A program made the translations under genes and the position numbers. This document shows, in pieces, positions 29,438 through 39,147 of a DNA stretch of 64,000 bases. The stretch lies in contig NZ_CP089985.1 of NCBI RefSeq assembly GCF_021390155.1, positions 2,615,001-2,679,000 on the forward strand, written 5' to 3'. The stretch is from Pseudomonas sp. HN11 (GTDB lineage: Bacteria; Pseudomonadota; Gammaproteobacteria; Pseudomonadales; Pseudomonadaceae). Every line of letters begins with the position of its first letter. Within the stretch, counting starts at the first letter, position 1. The notes beneath the pieces are model-generated. The model made no database searches. It saw only the letters and a program-made list of their open reading frames with translations, and had not been told where the DNA came from.

Positions 29438-29618
29438 ACCCTCGAGGTTCTTCAGCCCAGGCCGAAGCTAAGAAGGGAACGCGGTCCAAGCCGCGGCTGC
29501 CCCCGCAACTGTAAAGGGTTCAGCTGACTGCCACGCCACTGCCGACAAGGCGGGAAGGCGCAGTCAGCGCCGGTCGCAAGACCTGCAAGCCCCAAGCCAG
29601 GAGACCTGCCTCGCAACC
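29438..29618 (+). promoter_or_regulatory. Cobalamin riboswitch controlling cobW-cobN operon
   Basis: Conserved blocks in order: CGAGGTTCTTC, AAGAAGGGAACGCGG, GGCTGCCCCCGCAACTGTAA, ACTGCCGACAAGGCGGGAAG, and CAAGCCAGGAGACCTGCC. These are the signature elements of the cobalamin aptamer, reading toward cobW, which begins 100 nt later. The ends are approximate. Confidence 0.95.
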
Positions 29619-29719
29619 GATTTTAAATTCAACCGGGCGGGGTGATCCGGTGACGAAATCCGCTGCTGCGCGCCGTCGCAGGGCCTATCGTCCCGTATGC
29701 CCGCCCCAAAGGGCATCCG

Positions 29720-30781
29720 ATGAAAACACTGGCCAAACTCCCCGTCACCATCGTCACCGGCTTCCTGGGCTCGGGCAAAACCACCTTGCTGCGCCACATG
29801 CTCGACAACGCCCAGGGCCGTCGCATCGCGGTGATCGTCAATGAATTTGGCGAGCTGGGCATTGACGGTGAAATCCTCAAGCAGTGCTCCATCGGTTGCA
29901 CCGAAGAAGAAGCCAACGGCCGCGTCTATGAACTGGCCAACGGCTGCCTGTGCTGCACCGTGCAGGAAGAATTCTTCCCGGTGATGCGCGAATTGGTTGC
30001 CCGTCGCGGCGACCTCGACCATATCCTCATCGAAACCTCAGGCCTGGCCTTGCCAAAGCCGTTGGTTCAAGCTTTCCAATGGCCGGAAATCCGTAGCGCC
30101 TGCACCGTTGACGCGGTGATCACCGTGGTCGACAGCCCGGCCGTGGCCGCCGGCACCTTTGCTGCGTTCCCGGATCAAGTGGATGCCCAGCGCAAGCTCG
30201 ACCCGAACCTGGACCACGAGTCGCCGCTGCACGAGTTGTTCGCCGATCAACTGGCCAGCGCGGACCTGGTGATCCTCAATAAATCCGACCTGATCAGCCC
30301 TGAAGACTTGGCCCGGGTGCGCCTGGAAGTTGCCGAAGAACTGCCGCCAGCGGTGAAAATCATCGAAGCCAGCAGCGGTCGCCTGCCACTGGACGTGTTG
30401 ATTGGCCTGGGCGCCGGCTCCGAAGAACATATCGACGATCGCCACAGCCATCACGATCATCATCACGAAGGTGAAGACGATCATGACCACGACGCCTTCG
30501 ATTCCATCTCCATCGACCTGCCGCAAGCCGACGAGTCGCTGCTGCTCGACGCCCTGACCCAACTGGTGGTGCAACACGGCATCCTGCGCGTCAAAGGTTT
30601 CGCCGCGATCCCGAACAAGCCGATGCGTCTGTTGATCCAGGGTGTGGGCACGCGTTTCGACAAGCATTTCGACCGTGCCTGGGGCGCAGATGAGGCGCGG
30701 ATCACGCGCCTGGTGCTGATCGGACAGGACCTCGACGCGGCGGGCCTCGAAGCGCAACTGCGCGCCGCCCTCAGCGTTTAA
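29720..30781 (+). CDS. cobW: CobW-family GTPase, cobalamin biosynthesis
   Basis: A 353-residue G3E-class GTPase acting as metal chaperone in cobalamin synthesis. Walker A is GFLGSGKTT (14-22), the metal-binding CxCC motif is NGCLCCTVQ, and the guanine-specificity NKSD is in ILNKSDL. A histidine-aspartate tract at about 236-260 (HHDHHHEGEDDHDHD) would bind cobalt. The C-terminal CobW domain is complete. First gene behind the plus-strand riboswitch and 3 nt upstream of cobN. Confidence 0.94.
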   Translation: MKTLAKLPVTIVTGFLGSGKTTLLRHMLDNAQGRRIAVIVNEFGELGIDGEILKQCSIGCTEEEANGRVYELANGCLCCTVQEEFFPVMRELVARRGDLDHILIETSGLALPKPLVQAFQWPEIRSACTVDAVITVVDSPAVAAGTFAAFPDQVDAQRKLDPNLDHESPLHELFADQLASADLVILNKSDLISPEDLARVRLEVAEELPPAVKIIEASSGRLPLDVLIGLGAGSEEHIDDRHSHHDHHHEGEDDHDHDAFDSISIDLPQADESLLLDALTQLVVQHGILRVKGFAAIPNKPMRLLIQGVGTRFDKHFDRAWGADEARITRLVLIGQDLDAAGLEAQLRAALSV

Positions 30782-30784
30782 CCC

Positions 30785-33700
30785 ATGCACCTGCTCAGGA
30801 CCCAGCCCGGTGGTTTCGTCTCGGACGACAATATTGCCGACCTTGGCCAAACCCCCGCTGACCTGGTGATCCTGTGCAGCGGCGATTCCAGCCTGGCGCT
30901 GCTGGCGGAAGCTGCGCAGCAGTTACCCGAGGATTACCCCAGTTTCCGTTTGGCCAACCCGATGCAGGTGCAGAACCATGCGTCGGTGGACCTGTATGTC
31001 GATGAAGTGCTGCGCCACGCCAAGGTCATTCTGATCTCGCTGCATGGCGGCATCGGTTATTGGCGTTATGGCATCGAGCGGCTGGTGGAATTGGCCGAGC
31101 GGGGCGTCCAACTGATCCTGGTGCCGGGCGATGATCGCCCGGACCCGGAACTCAGCGCACTGAGCACCGTCGGCGCCGACGCGCGTGATCGCCTCTGGCA
31201 TTTCCTGCGCCAGGGCGGCCTGGCGAATGCCTTGGATTTTTATCGCTGTCTGGCCAGTGGCTACCTGGGCCGCGACTATGTCTGGGAAGAGCCGCAAAAC
31301 CTGCCGCGCACGGCGATTTATCATCCGCGCCACGCCAACGCCCGCCTGAATGATTGGCAGGCCGACTGGAATGCCGAGTGGCCGGTGGCGGCGGTGCTGT
31401 TCTACCGCTCCCATTTGCAGGCGGCCAATACCGGTTTTATCGATGTGTTCTGCCAGCGCTTGCAGGCGGCGGGCCTCAACCCGTTGCCGATGGCGGTGGC
31501 CAGTCTGAAAGAGCCCGCCTGCCTGGCGGTGGTCGAGGACCTGCTGGATGAGGTGGGTGCGGCGGTGATCCTCAACACCACCGGTTTCGCCCAGTCGAGC
31601 CCTGAGGCGCCGCATTTGCGGCCGTTTCGCCGCAATATCCCGGTGATCCAGGCGATCTGCGCCCAGGACAACCAGCCCGGCTGGGAGGCCAGTGAGCAAG
31701 GCCTCGGCCCCCGCGACTTGGCGATGCACATTGCCTTGCCGGAGTTGGACGGGCGCATTATCAGCCGTCCGATCAGTTTCAAGGACCTGGCCTGGCGCAG
31801 CGAGCGCAGCCAGTCGGATGTGGTGTGCTATCGAGCGGCGCCGGAACGCATGGATTTTGTCGCTGAGCTGGCGTGGCGTTGGGTCGAGCTGGCGCGGGTG
31901 CCAAATGCCGACAAACGCATCGCGCTGATCCTCGCCAACTATCCGACCCGCGATGGGCGTATCGGCAATGGTGTCGGCCTGGATACGCCGGCGGCGGCGC
32001 TGAATATCCTGCGTGCGTTGCACGCCGAAGGTTATCCAGTGCCGGATGCACTCCCGGAAAGCGGCACGGCGCTGATCCACGATTTGCTCGGCGGCGTCAC
32101 CAATGACCTGGACAGCCTCGACCTGCGCCCTTGCCATCAAAGCCTGAGTCTGGATGACTACGAGGCGATGTTCAGCCGCTTGCCCGAGGCCAATCGCCAA
32201 GCCGTGCTGGAACGCTGGGGCACGCCCCATAACGATCCAATGTGCCGCGACGGTCGCATGATGATCGCCGGCCTGCGCCTTGGCCTGATGTTTGTCGGTA
32301 TTCAGCCGGCACGGGGTTACCAAGTAGACGCCAGCGCCGTTTACCACGACCCGGACCTGGTGCCGCCCCACGGTTACCTGGCGTTCTATTTCTGGCTGCG
32401 CCACACCTACGGCGCCCACGGCGTGATCCATGTGGGCAAGCACGGCAACCTTGAATGGTTGCCGGGCAAGGGCGTCGGGTTGTCGGAGAACTGCTGGCCC
32501 GATGCGCTGCTGGGGCCGCTGCCGAATATCTACCCATTCATCGTCAACGATCCGGGCGAGGGCGCCCAGGCCAAACGACGCACTCAGGCGGTGATCATCG
32601 ATCACCTGATGCCGCCGCTGACCCGTGCCGAAACCTACGGCCCGCTGCGTAACCTTGAGCTGCTGGCGGACGAGTATTACGAAGCGCAACTGCTGGACCC
32701 GCGTCGCGCCCTGGAACTGCAAAAAGACATCCTCAAGCTGGTGCGCGAAACCCGCATCGACCAGGAGCTCGAGCTGGAGAGCGACGCCGATGCCGCCGTG
32801 TGGCTACCGCGCCTGGACACTTACTTGTGCGACTTGAAGGAGTCGCAGATCCGCGACGGCTTGCATATCTTTGGCGAGTCACCCGCAGGCCGCTTGCGCA
32901 TCGACACCTTGCTGGCCTTGCTGCGCATCCCGCGCGGTGACGGCCGTGGCCCGCAATCGAGCCTGTTGCGGGTGCTGGCCAAGGCGTTCGAGTTGGGCTT
33001 CGATCCGTTGGACTGCGCCTTGGCCGAACCCTGGACCGGGCGTCGACCGTTGGTATTGCAAAAGATCGATCCGCAGTTGTGGCGCACTGCTGGCGATACC
33101 CGCGAACGCCTGGAACTGTATGCCGCACGGCTGATCGAGCAAGCCCTGGAAGGGCCGCTTGAGCAGTTGGAAGAACCGGGCTGGGAGGATGTGAAGGCGG
33201 TCATCGAAAGCCTGCGTATCGTAGTTGCACCGCGTCTGGATGCTTGTGGGCCGGCGGAAATGCGGGGGTTGCTGGATGCCCTCGGCGGCCGTTTTGTGCC
33301 GGCGGGCCCCAGTGGCGCGCCGAGTCGCGGGCGTTTGGATGTGCTGCCAACGGGGCGCAACTTCTTCACCGTCGACGTACGCAACCTGCCGACCACCACG
33401 GCCTGGCGCATCGGTTTCCAATCCGCCAACCTGATTCTTGAGCGGCATTTACAGGACCACGGCGACCACCTGCGCCAGCTCGGTCTGTCGGTGTGGGGCA
33501 CCGCCACCATGCGCACCGGCGGCGACGATATCGCCCAGGCCATGGCACTGATGGGCGTGCGCCCGGTGTGGGCGACCGGCAGCCAGCGGGTGGATGATTT
33601 CGAGATCCTGCCGATCAGCCTGTTGGATCGCCCGCGCGTAGACGTGACCTTGCGTGTGTCGGGCTTTTTCCGCGATGCCTTCGCCAATTTGATCCGCCTG

Positions 33701-34546
33701 TTCGACGCCGCGGTGCAGGCCGTGGCGGCGCTGAATGAGCCGGACGACATGAACCCTCTGGCCGCCAAGGTGCGCAATGAGCGCGAGGCGTTGCTAAAGT
33801 CCGGTCTGGACGAAGAGGCCGCCGCGAAACAAGCCGGTTGGCGCATCTTTGGCGCTAAACCCGGCGCCTATGGGGCGGGTGTGCAGGGCGCCATCGACGG
33901 GCGTCTGTGGCAAAGCCGCGAAGACCTGGCCGAGGTTTACTTGAACTGGGGCGGTTATGCGTATGGTGGTTCCGACGAAGGCACCGCCGCCCGCGAACAA
34001 TTTGCCCAGCGCCTGAGCCAAGTGCAGGCGGTGCTGCAGAACCAGGACAATCGTGAGCACGACCTGCTCGACTCCAACGACTACTACCAATTCCAGGGTG
34101 GCATGCTTGCCGCCGTGGAAACCCTGAGCGGCGACAAGGCCGCCAGCTATCATGGTGACCACAGCCAGCCGGACCTGCCGAAGATCCGTACGCTGAAGGG
34201 CGAGCTGAACCGGGTGATCCGTTCCCGCGCCGCCAACCCCAAGTGGATCGAAGGCGTGAAGCGCCATGGCTATAAAGGTGCGTTTGAAATGGCGGCGACC
34301 GTGGACAATGTGTTCGCCTTCGACGCCACCACGGCGCTGATTGACGATCACCAATACGCATTGTTGGCCGACGCCTACCTGCTCGACCCCGACACCCGCG
34401 CCTTTGTGCAACAGCACAACCCCGATGCGCTGCGCGACATGACCGAGCGCATGCTCGAAGCGCAACAACGTGGCATGTGGCAGGAGCCGGGGGCTTACCG
34501 TGAGGCGTTGGAAAACCTGTTGCTGGATATAGAAGAAGACAGCTGA
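30785..34546 (+). CDS. cobN: Aerobic cobaltochelatase subunit CobN
   Basis: A 1253-residue CobN/BchH-type large subunit that inserts Co2+ into hydrogenobyrinate a,c-diamide using ATP hydrolysed by its AAA+ partners. Family elements include VIHVGKHGNLEWLPGKGVGLS and VWGTATMRTGGDDIAQA. The length matches Pseudomonas CobN. The start ATG 30785 lies 3 nt after cobW, and the stop overlaps the start of the AAA+ gene by one base (TGATG), so the genes are translationally coupled. Confidence 0.95.
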   Translation: MHLLRTQPGGFVSDDNIADLGQTPADLVILCSGDSSLALLAEAAQQLPEDYPSFRLANPMQVQNHASVDLYVDEVLRHAKVILISLHGGIGYWRYGIERLVELAERGVQLILVPGDDRPDPELSALSTVGADARDRLWHFLRQGGLANALDFYRCLASGYLGRDYVWEEPQNLPRTAIYHPRHANARLNDWQADWNAEWPVAAVLFYRSHLQAANTGFIDVFCQRLQAAGLNPLPMAVASLKEPACLAVVEDLLDEVGAAVILNTTGFAQSSPEAPHLRPFRRNIPVIQAICAQDNQPGWEASEQGLGPRDLAMHIALPELDGRIISRPISFKDLAWRSERSQSDVVCYRAAPERMDFVAELAWRWVELARVPNADKRIALILANYPTRDGRIGNGVGLDTPAAALNILRALHAEGYPVPDALPESGTALIHDLLGGVTNDLDSLDLRPCHQSLSLDDYEAMFSRLPEANRQAVLERWGTPHNDPMCRDGRMMIAGLRLGLMFVGIQPARGYQVDASAVYHDPDLVPPHGYLAFYFWLRHTYGAHGVIHVGKHGNLEWLPGKGVGLSENCWPDALLGPLPNIYPFIVNDPGEGAQAKRRTQAVIIDHLMPPLTRAETYGPLRNLELLADEYYEAQLLDPRRALELQKDILKLVRETRIDQELELESDADAAVWLPRLDTYLCDLKESQIRDGLHIFGESPAGRLRIDTLLALLRIPRGDGRGPQSSLLRVLAKAFELGFDPLDCALAEPWTGRRPLVLQKIDPQLWRTAGDTRERLELYAARLIEQALEGPLEQLEEPGWEDVKAVIESLRIVVAPRLDACGPAEMRGLLDALGGRFVPAGPSGAPSRGRLDVLPTGRNFFTVDVRNLPTTTAWRIGFQSANLILERHLQDHGDHLRQLGLSVWGTATMRTGGDDIAQAMALMGVRPVWATGSQRVDDFEILPISLLDRPRVDVTLRVSGFFRDAFANLIRLFDAAVQAVAALNEPDDMNPLAAKVRNEREALLKSGLDEEAAAKQAGWRIFGAKPGAYGAGVQGAIDGRLWQSREDLAEVYLNWGGYAYGGSDEGTAAREQFAQRLSQVQAVLQNQDNREHDLLDSNDYYQFQGGMLAAVETLSGDKAASYHGDHSQPDLPKIRTLKGELNRVIRSRAANPKWIEGVKRHGYKGAFEMAATVDNVFAFDATTALIDDHQYALLADAYLLDPDTRAFVQQHNPDALRDMTERMLEAQQRGMWQEPGAYREALENLLLDIEEDS

Positions 34547-35544
34547 TGACTGATATTCCGCATTTCCCGCTGTCCGCCGTAGTCGGCGCCGACGACCTGA
34601 AACTGGCGTTGTGCCTGACCGCCATCGACCCGAAGATCGGCGGTGTGCTGATCGAAGGCCCGCGCGGCATGGCCAAGTCGACTTTAGCGCGTGGTTTGGC
34701 GGACGTGCTGGCCAGCGGTCAGTTAGTGACCTTGCCCTTGGGCGCCACTGAAGAGCGTCTTGTCGGCACGCTGGACCTGGATGCTGCCTTGGGCGAGGGC
34801 CGCGCGCAGTTTTCCCCCGGCGTATTGGCCAAGGCGGATGGCGGCGTGTTGTACGTCGATGAAGTCAACCTGCTGCCCGACCACCTGGTAGACCTGCTGC
34901 TGGACGTGGCCGCCAGCGGCACCAATCTCATCGAGCGCGATGGCATTTCCCATCGTCATTCGGCGCGCTTCGTGCTGATCGGCACCATGAACCCGGAGGA
35001 GGGTGAGTTGCGACCACAGCTGCTCGACCGTTTCGGTTTCAACGTGGCGTTGAGCGGGCAGACATTGCCGGCTGAGCGGGGACAGATCATTCGTCGTCGC
35101 CTGGAGTTTGATAGCGATCCGGTGGCGTTCTGCGCGCAATGGGATGAGTCGCAGGCGGCCTTGCGCGAACGCTGCACCCAGGCGCGGGCGCGGCTCGACG
35201 CTATCGCGCTGGATGATGAGGCGCTGGCGCAGATCACAGAGCGGTGTTTCGCGGCGGGCGTCGATGGCTTGCGTGCGGACCTGGTGTGGTTGCGTGGCGC
35301 TCGGGCCCATGCCGCCTGGCGTGGCGCCAGTGCTATCGCCGAAGAAGATATCGACGCGGTGGCGGAATTTGCCTTGCGCCATCGCCGCCAAGAGCAGGCC
35401 CCTGCGTCCAGCCCGCCGAGTGAAGGGCAGTCGCCCAAGGCCTCCGATGCTTCGCCGGGTCAAGGTCAATGGGGCGATATGCCCGCACCGGCCTTGCCCA
35501 CGGGCGCACGCCGGGAAGTCCCCACCTGGCCAAAAAAGCCCTAG
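34546..35544 (+). CDS. Magnesium-chelatase ChlI-like AAA+ ATPase, cobaltochelatase partner
   Basis: A 332-residue AAA+ protein of the ChlI/BchI type. Walker A is GPRGMAKSTLARG, Walker B is LYVDEVNLL, and the downstream GTMNPEEGELRPQLLDRFG carries the sensor region. The last about 60 residues are low complexity and proline-rich (APASSPPSEGQSP). Directly behind cobN, it probably supplies the ATPase role played by CobS in alphaproteobacteria. It overlaps the following VWA gene by 76 nt. Confidence 0.88.
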   Translation: MTDIPHFPLSAVVGADDLKLALCLTAIDPKIGGVLIEGPRGMAKSTLARGLADVLASGQLVTLPLGATEERLVGTLDLDAALGEGRAQFSPGVLAKADGGVLYVDEVNLLPDHLVDLLLDVAASGTNLIERDGISHRHSARFVLIGTMNPEEGELRPQLLDRFGFNVALSGQTLPAERGQIIRRRLEFDSDPVAFCAQWDESQAALRERCTQARARLDAIALDDEALAQITERCFAAGVDGLRADLVWLRGARAHAAWRGASAIAEEDIDAVAEFALRHRRQEQAPASSPPSEGQSPKASDASPGQGQWGDMPAPALPTGARREVPTWPKKP

Positions 35545-36197
35545 GCATCCGTCCCCGACCTGACACGGGGGCGGATGCCCGCCCCAAGGCAGGGCGACTG
35601 GACAGAGGCAGGCACGGCAAGGCGCGCAGCGCGCAGCAGGGTTCGATCCATTGGCCGGGCACCTTGCTGGGTGGTCGCCCGCAAACCCGTGAAGATTTGC
35701 TGTATCAACTGCGCAGTCGTTCGGCCCATGAGCTGTGGCTGGTGATTGTCGATGCGTCGGCGTCCACACGGCGGCATCGTGCGCTCGCCGACGCCAAGGG
35801 TTTGTTGGCCCAGTTGTTTGATGACGCTTACCGCCAGCGGGCGCGAATGGCGTTGTTGACGGCTAGCGGGCATTCACCCAAATGGCAGGTCCAGGGATTG
35901 AAGGCTGCTAAGGGCTTGGCGGGCTGGCTGGATCAATTGGGCGCGGGTGGTGGCACGCCGTTGCTCGCGGCGTTGACCGAGGCCGGGGCGTGGTTGACGT
36001 TGCGACGCAAGCGTTATCCGACTGAACAACAGCGGCTGCTGGTGATCACTGACGGGCGACTCAAGGATATCGCCGGGCTACCGTTGCTCGAGTGTCCGGG
36101 GCTGTTGGTGGATATCGAGCGTGGGCCGATCAGGTTGGGTCGGGCTCGGGAGTTGGCGGTGGGGTTGCAGCTGGGCTATCGGCATATTGACGATTAG
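35469..36197 (+). CDS. VWA-domain protein, ChlD-like cobaltochelatase partner
   Basis: A 242-residue protein with a von Willebrand factor A domain. The MIDAS metal site is seen as VDASAST (DxSxS), with [12 protein letters not shown] and VITDGRLKD supplying further residues. The first about 70 residues are basic and low complexity. It resembles the C-terminal half of ChlD/BchD without an AAA+ half, so with the preceding gene it would reconstitute a ChlID-like motor for CobN. The start is uncertain: ATG 35469 gives a 76-nt overlap with the ChlI-like gene. Confidence 0.82.
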   Translation: MGRYARTGLAHGRTPGSPHLAKKALGIRPRPDTGADARPKAGRLDRGRHGKARSAQQGSIHWPGTLLGGRPQTREDLLYQLRSRSAHELWLVIVDASASTRRHRALADAKGLLAQLFDDAYRQRARMALLTASGHSPKWQVQGLKAAKGLAGWLDQLGAGGGTPLLAALTEAGAWLTLRRKRYPTEQQRLLVITDGRLKDIAGLPLLECPGLLVDIERGPIRLGRARELAVGLQLGYRHIDD

Positions 36198-37141
36198 CTA
36201 TTGCCCGGCACATTTGGCCAAAGATCCGCCACCAGGAACAACCGCTCGGCTTCCTCCCAATCCTGATCGACTTGAACCATGCGCACCAATAACTGCGCCG
36301 GCGCCATGGGATCCAGGTCCGCCAACCAGCCCATCATCTGTTCTTCACTCCAGACTTCATCCACCGGGTAATGCGCTGGCGCCAACCACGCATGCCTGGG
36401 CAGAGGCTGCCAGCGACCGGGCGGGCTTAGGCTGACAAACGCTTGCCAATCACGCTGATGCAACCAGCGCCCACGTAAATGCTGCGGATGGGCGCCAATG
36501 GGGGCTTGGGCCTCGCCAGGCCAGGGATACAGCAGATAACCGCCCAGCCACAAATGCGCATCGAAATGCTGGATATCCAGCGCCGCCAGCGCCTCTCGGC
36601 TTTCCACCCGCTTGGAAATCGGCAGTTGATGCTGGGCCAGATGGGCCAACTTGCGGTCCAGCCGGTCATGGCAGCCTGGCCCCAGCCATTGCGCCGTGTC
36701 CTGGCCATTACCGTCCTGCGGGCCGAGATAGAGTTTGATCGCCAGTTCCAAGTGATGCACGCCATCGCGGTCGCGCAGCAGCATGTCCAGCTCGCCGAGG
36801 GTATGCCCGGCGCGACGAATTGGCAGGTTGGCGGCCAGCAATTCAACCCCCGGTGCATGCTGTACAGCGAACTGCCACAGGCGTTCGTAATACAAGCCCA
36901 GACGTCGGGTGCGCGACAGGTTCAGCCACTGCTGCAAGGTGCTGCTGTCCTGATCGAGTTGGCGCAGCCAGTGCTCCAGCAGATGAGGCGCTTGCACCCA
37001 ATCGCTGCCTGCCAGCGGATGGCGCTGTGGCCAAGGCGTTTGCGCCAGCATCGGCGGGGCGAGCATCACCCACGCCAGGTCGCGCACTTCGGGGTGGCGC
37101 AGCTGGCGGGGCAGGTTGTGCAGATTCGGGAACACAGTCAT
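36194..37141 (-). CDS. DUF1853 protein, possible PD-(D/E)XK nuclease fold
   Basis: A 315-residue DUF1853 family protein, with no signal peptide or membrane helix. [20 protein letters not shown] followed by KLYL resembles the PD-(D/E)XK core (D, then ExK), so a nuclease-type fold is plausible; catalytic activity is not established. It overlaps the 3' end of the convergent VWA gene by 4 nt and is divergent from nadK. Confidence 0.8.
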   Translation of the reverse strand: MTVFPNLHNLPRQLRHPEVRDLAWVMLAPPMLAQTPWPQRHPLAGSDWVQAPHLLEHWLRQLDQDSSTLQQWLNLSRTRRLGLYYERLWQFAVQHAPGVELLAANLPIRRAGHTLGELDMLLRDRDGVHHLELAIKLYLGPQDGNGQDTAQWLGPGCHDRLDRKLAHLAQHQLPISKRVESREALAALDIQHFDAHLWLGGYLLYPWPGEAQAPIGAHPQHLRGRWLHQRDWQAFVSLSPPGRWQPLPRHAWLAPAHYPVDEVWSEEQMMGWLADLDPMAPAQLLVRMVQVDQDWEEAERLFLVADLWPNVPGNS

Positions 37142-37285
37142 GGTCCGAGCATAGCCTTTTAAGTGCGGTGGGGGTGGCTGAGAACCATTGTCATCAAGGC
37201 TTCACGGCGACAAAGGATTTTGCCTGGGCCGGCCTTTCGCCCATAATCGTTCTTTTTGCCACACCCCAAATCCTGCAGGAGCCTC

Positions 37286-38176
37286 ATGGAGCAATTTCGC
37301 AATATCGGCATTATCGGTCGCCTGGGCAGTACCCAGGTGTTGGACACCGTCCGCCGGCTGAAAAAATTCCTGCTGGAACGTCATCTGCATGTGATCCTCG
37401 AAGACACCATCGCCGAAATCCTGCCGGGCCACGGCCTGCAAACCTCGTCACGCAAGATGCTCGGCGAAGTCTGTGACATGGTGATTGTGGTCGGCGGTGA
37501 CGGCAGCCTGCTGGGGGCTGCTCGTGCCTTGGCGCGGCATAACGTGCCGGTGCTGGGGATCAACCGCGGCAGCCTGGGTTTCCTCACCGATATCCGCCCG
37601 GACGAGCTGGAAGTCGAAGTCGCCAAGGTGCTCGATGGCCATTACCTGGTGGAGAACCGCTTCCTGCTGCAAGCCGAAGTGCGCCGCCACGGCGAAGCCA
37701 TCGGCCAGGGCGATGCCCTCAACGACGTGGTGCTGCACCCTGGCAAGTCCACGCGAATGATCGAATTCGAACTTTATATAGACGGCCAGTTCGTGTGCAG
37801 CCAGAAGGCCGACGGCCTGATCGTCGCCACGCCCACCGGCTCCACGGCCTACGCGCTGTCGGCCGGTGGCCCGATCATGCATCCCAAGCTGGATGCCATT
37901 GTGATCGTGCCGATGTACCCCCATATGTTGTCGAGCAGGCCGATTGTGGTCGACGGCAACAGTGAGTTGAAAATCGTGGTGTCCAAAGACATGCAGATCT
38001 ACCCGCAGGTGTCCTGTGACGGGCAGAACCACTTTACTTGCGCTCCCGGTGACACTATCACCGTGAGCAAGAAGGCGCAGAAGTTGCGGTTGATCCACCC
38101 GCTGGACCACAACTACTACGAAGTGTGCCGCACCAAGCTGGGCTGGGGCAGCCGCTTGGGGGGTGGAGGCGACTGA
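37286..38176 (+). CDS. nadK: NAD kinase
   Basis: A 296-residue ATP-dependent NAD kinase making NADP. The GGDGS motif (VVGGDGSLLGAARAL), the NEV-like region (ALNDVVLHPGKSTRMIEFEL) and SADGLIVATPTGSTAYALSAGGP-type loop are all present. ATG 37286 has CAGGAG 5 nt upstream; the frame's upstream codons are rejected. Its stop overlaps the start of the phosphoesterase gene (TGATG). Confidence 0.96.
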   Translation: MEQFRNIGIIGRLGSTQVLDTVRRLKKFLLERHLHVILEDTIAEILPGHGLQTSSRKMLGEVCDMVIVVGGDGSLLGAARALARHNVPVLGINRGSLGFLTDIRPDELEVEVAKVLDGHYLVENRFLLQAEVRRHGEAIGQGDALNDVVLHPGKSTRMIEFELYIDGQFVCSQKADGLIVATPTGSTAYALSAGGPIMHPKLDAIVIVPMYPHMLSSRPIVVDGNSELKIVVSKDMQIYPQVSCDGQNHFTCAPGDTITVSKKAQKLRLIHPLDHNYYEVCRTKLGWGSRLGGGGD

Positions 38177-39147
38177 TGCTCGATCCCGCGCGTAGCTACG
38201 ACCTGATTGGTGACGTGCACGGTTGCGCCCACACCCTTGAGCACTTGCTCGACCGGTTGGGTTACCACAAGCAGGGCGGCACCTGGCGTCATCCGTCGCG
38301 CATGGCGGTGTTCCTCGGCGATATCATCGACCGTGGCCCGCGCATCCGCGAGGCGTTGCACATCGTCCACGACATGACCGAAGCCGGCCAGGCGCTCTGC
38401 ATCATGGGCAACCATGAGTTCAACGCCCTGGGCTGGACCACGCCCGCACCACCGGGCAGTGGCAAGCAGTTCGTGCGCGAGCACACTCCACGGCATGCGC
38501 GATTGATCCACGAGACACTGACCCAGTTCGAGCACCACACGGCTGACTGGCACGACTTCCTCGGCTGGTTCTATGACATGCCGCTGTTTGTCGACGCCGG
38601 ACGTTTCCGCGTGGTGCATGCCTGCTGGGATGGCGGCTTTATCGATCCGCTGCGCGCCACGTTCCCGGACGGCTGCATCGACCAGCACTTCCTGCAGGCC
38701 GCCGCCGTACCGGGCAGTTTTGCCTGCAATGCCTTCGACCGGCTGTTGCGCGGTACCGACATGCGCCTGCCGGATGGCCTCACGCTGACCGGCGGCGATG
38801 GCCTGACACGCTCGTTCTTTCGCACCAAGTTCTGGGAAGACGACCCCAAGACCTACGGCGATATCGTGTTCCAGCCCGATGCCTTGCCGGAGCCGGTGGC
38901 GCGTACGCCATTGTCGTCCACCGAAAAGAATTCCCTGCTGCGCTACGGCGTCGACGAACCGTTGCTGTTCGTCGGGCATTACTGGCGCAGCGGCAAACCG
39001 GCGCCGATCCGCCCGAACCTGGCCTGCCTGGACTACAGCGCGGTGCTGTACGGCAAGCTGGTGGCGTACCGTCTGGACCAGGAAACCCAATTGGATCCGC
39101 GTAAATTCGTCTGGGTCGATGTTGAGCGGCCCGAGGTGATTGTATGA
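38176..39147 (+). CDS. Metallophosphoesterase (PrpE/ApaH-like)
   Basis: A 323-residue calcineurin-like phosphoesterase. The dinuclear metal motifs are complete: GDVHGC, GDIIDRGP, GNHE and a later GHYW. It resembles PrpE-type diadenosine-polyphosphate hydrolases or serine/threonine phosphatases, but substrate cannot be set from sequence. ATG 38176 overlaps the nadK stop, and its own stop overlaps the rhomboid start, so nadK-phosphoesterase-rhomboid form one coupled operon. Confidence 0.85.
   Translation: MLDPARSYDLIGDVHGCAHTLEHLLDRLGYHKQGGTWRHPSRMAVFLGDIIDRGPRIREALHIVHDMTEAGQALCIMGNHEFNALGWTTPAPPGSGKQFVREHTPRHARLIHETLTQFEHHTADWHDFLGWFYDMPLFVDAGRFRVVHACWDGGFIDPLRATFPDGCIDQHFLQAAAVPGSFACNAFDRLLRGTDMRLPDGLTLTGGDGLTRSFFRTKFWEDDPKTYGDIVFQPDALPEPVARTPLSSTEKNSLLRYGVDEPLLFVGHYWRSGKPAPIRPNLACLDYSAVLYGKLVAYRLDQETQLDPRKFVWVDVERPEVIV

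Noticed and set aside
30923..32722. A 599-codon open frame antisense to cobN
   Set aside because: Shadow of the high-GC codon pattern of cobN; no conserved motif and no start site.
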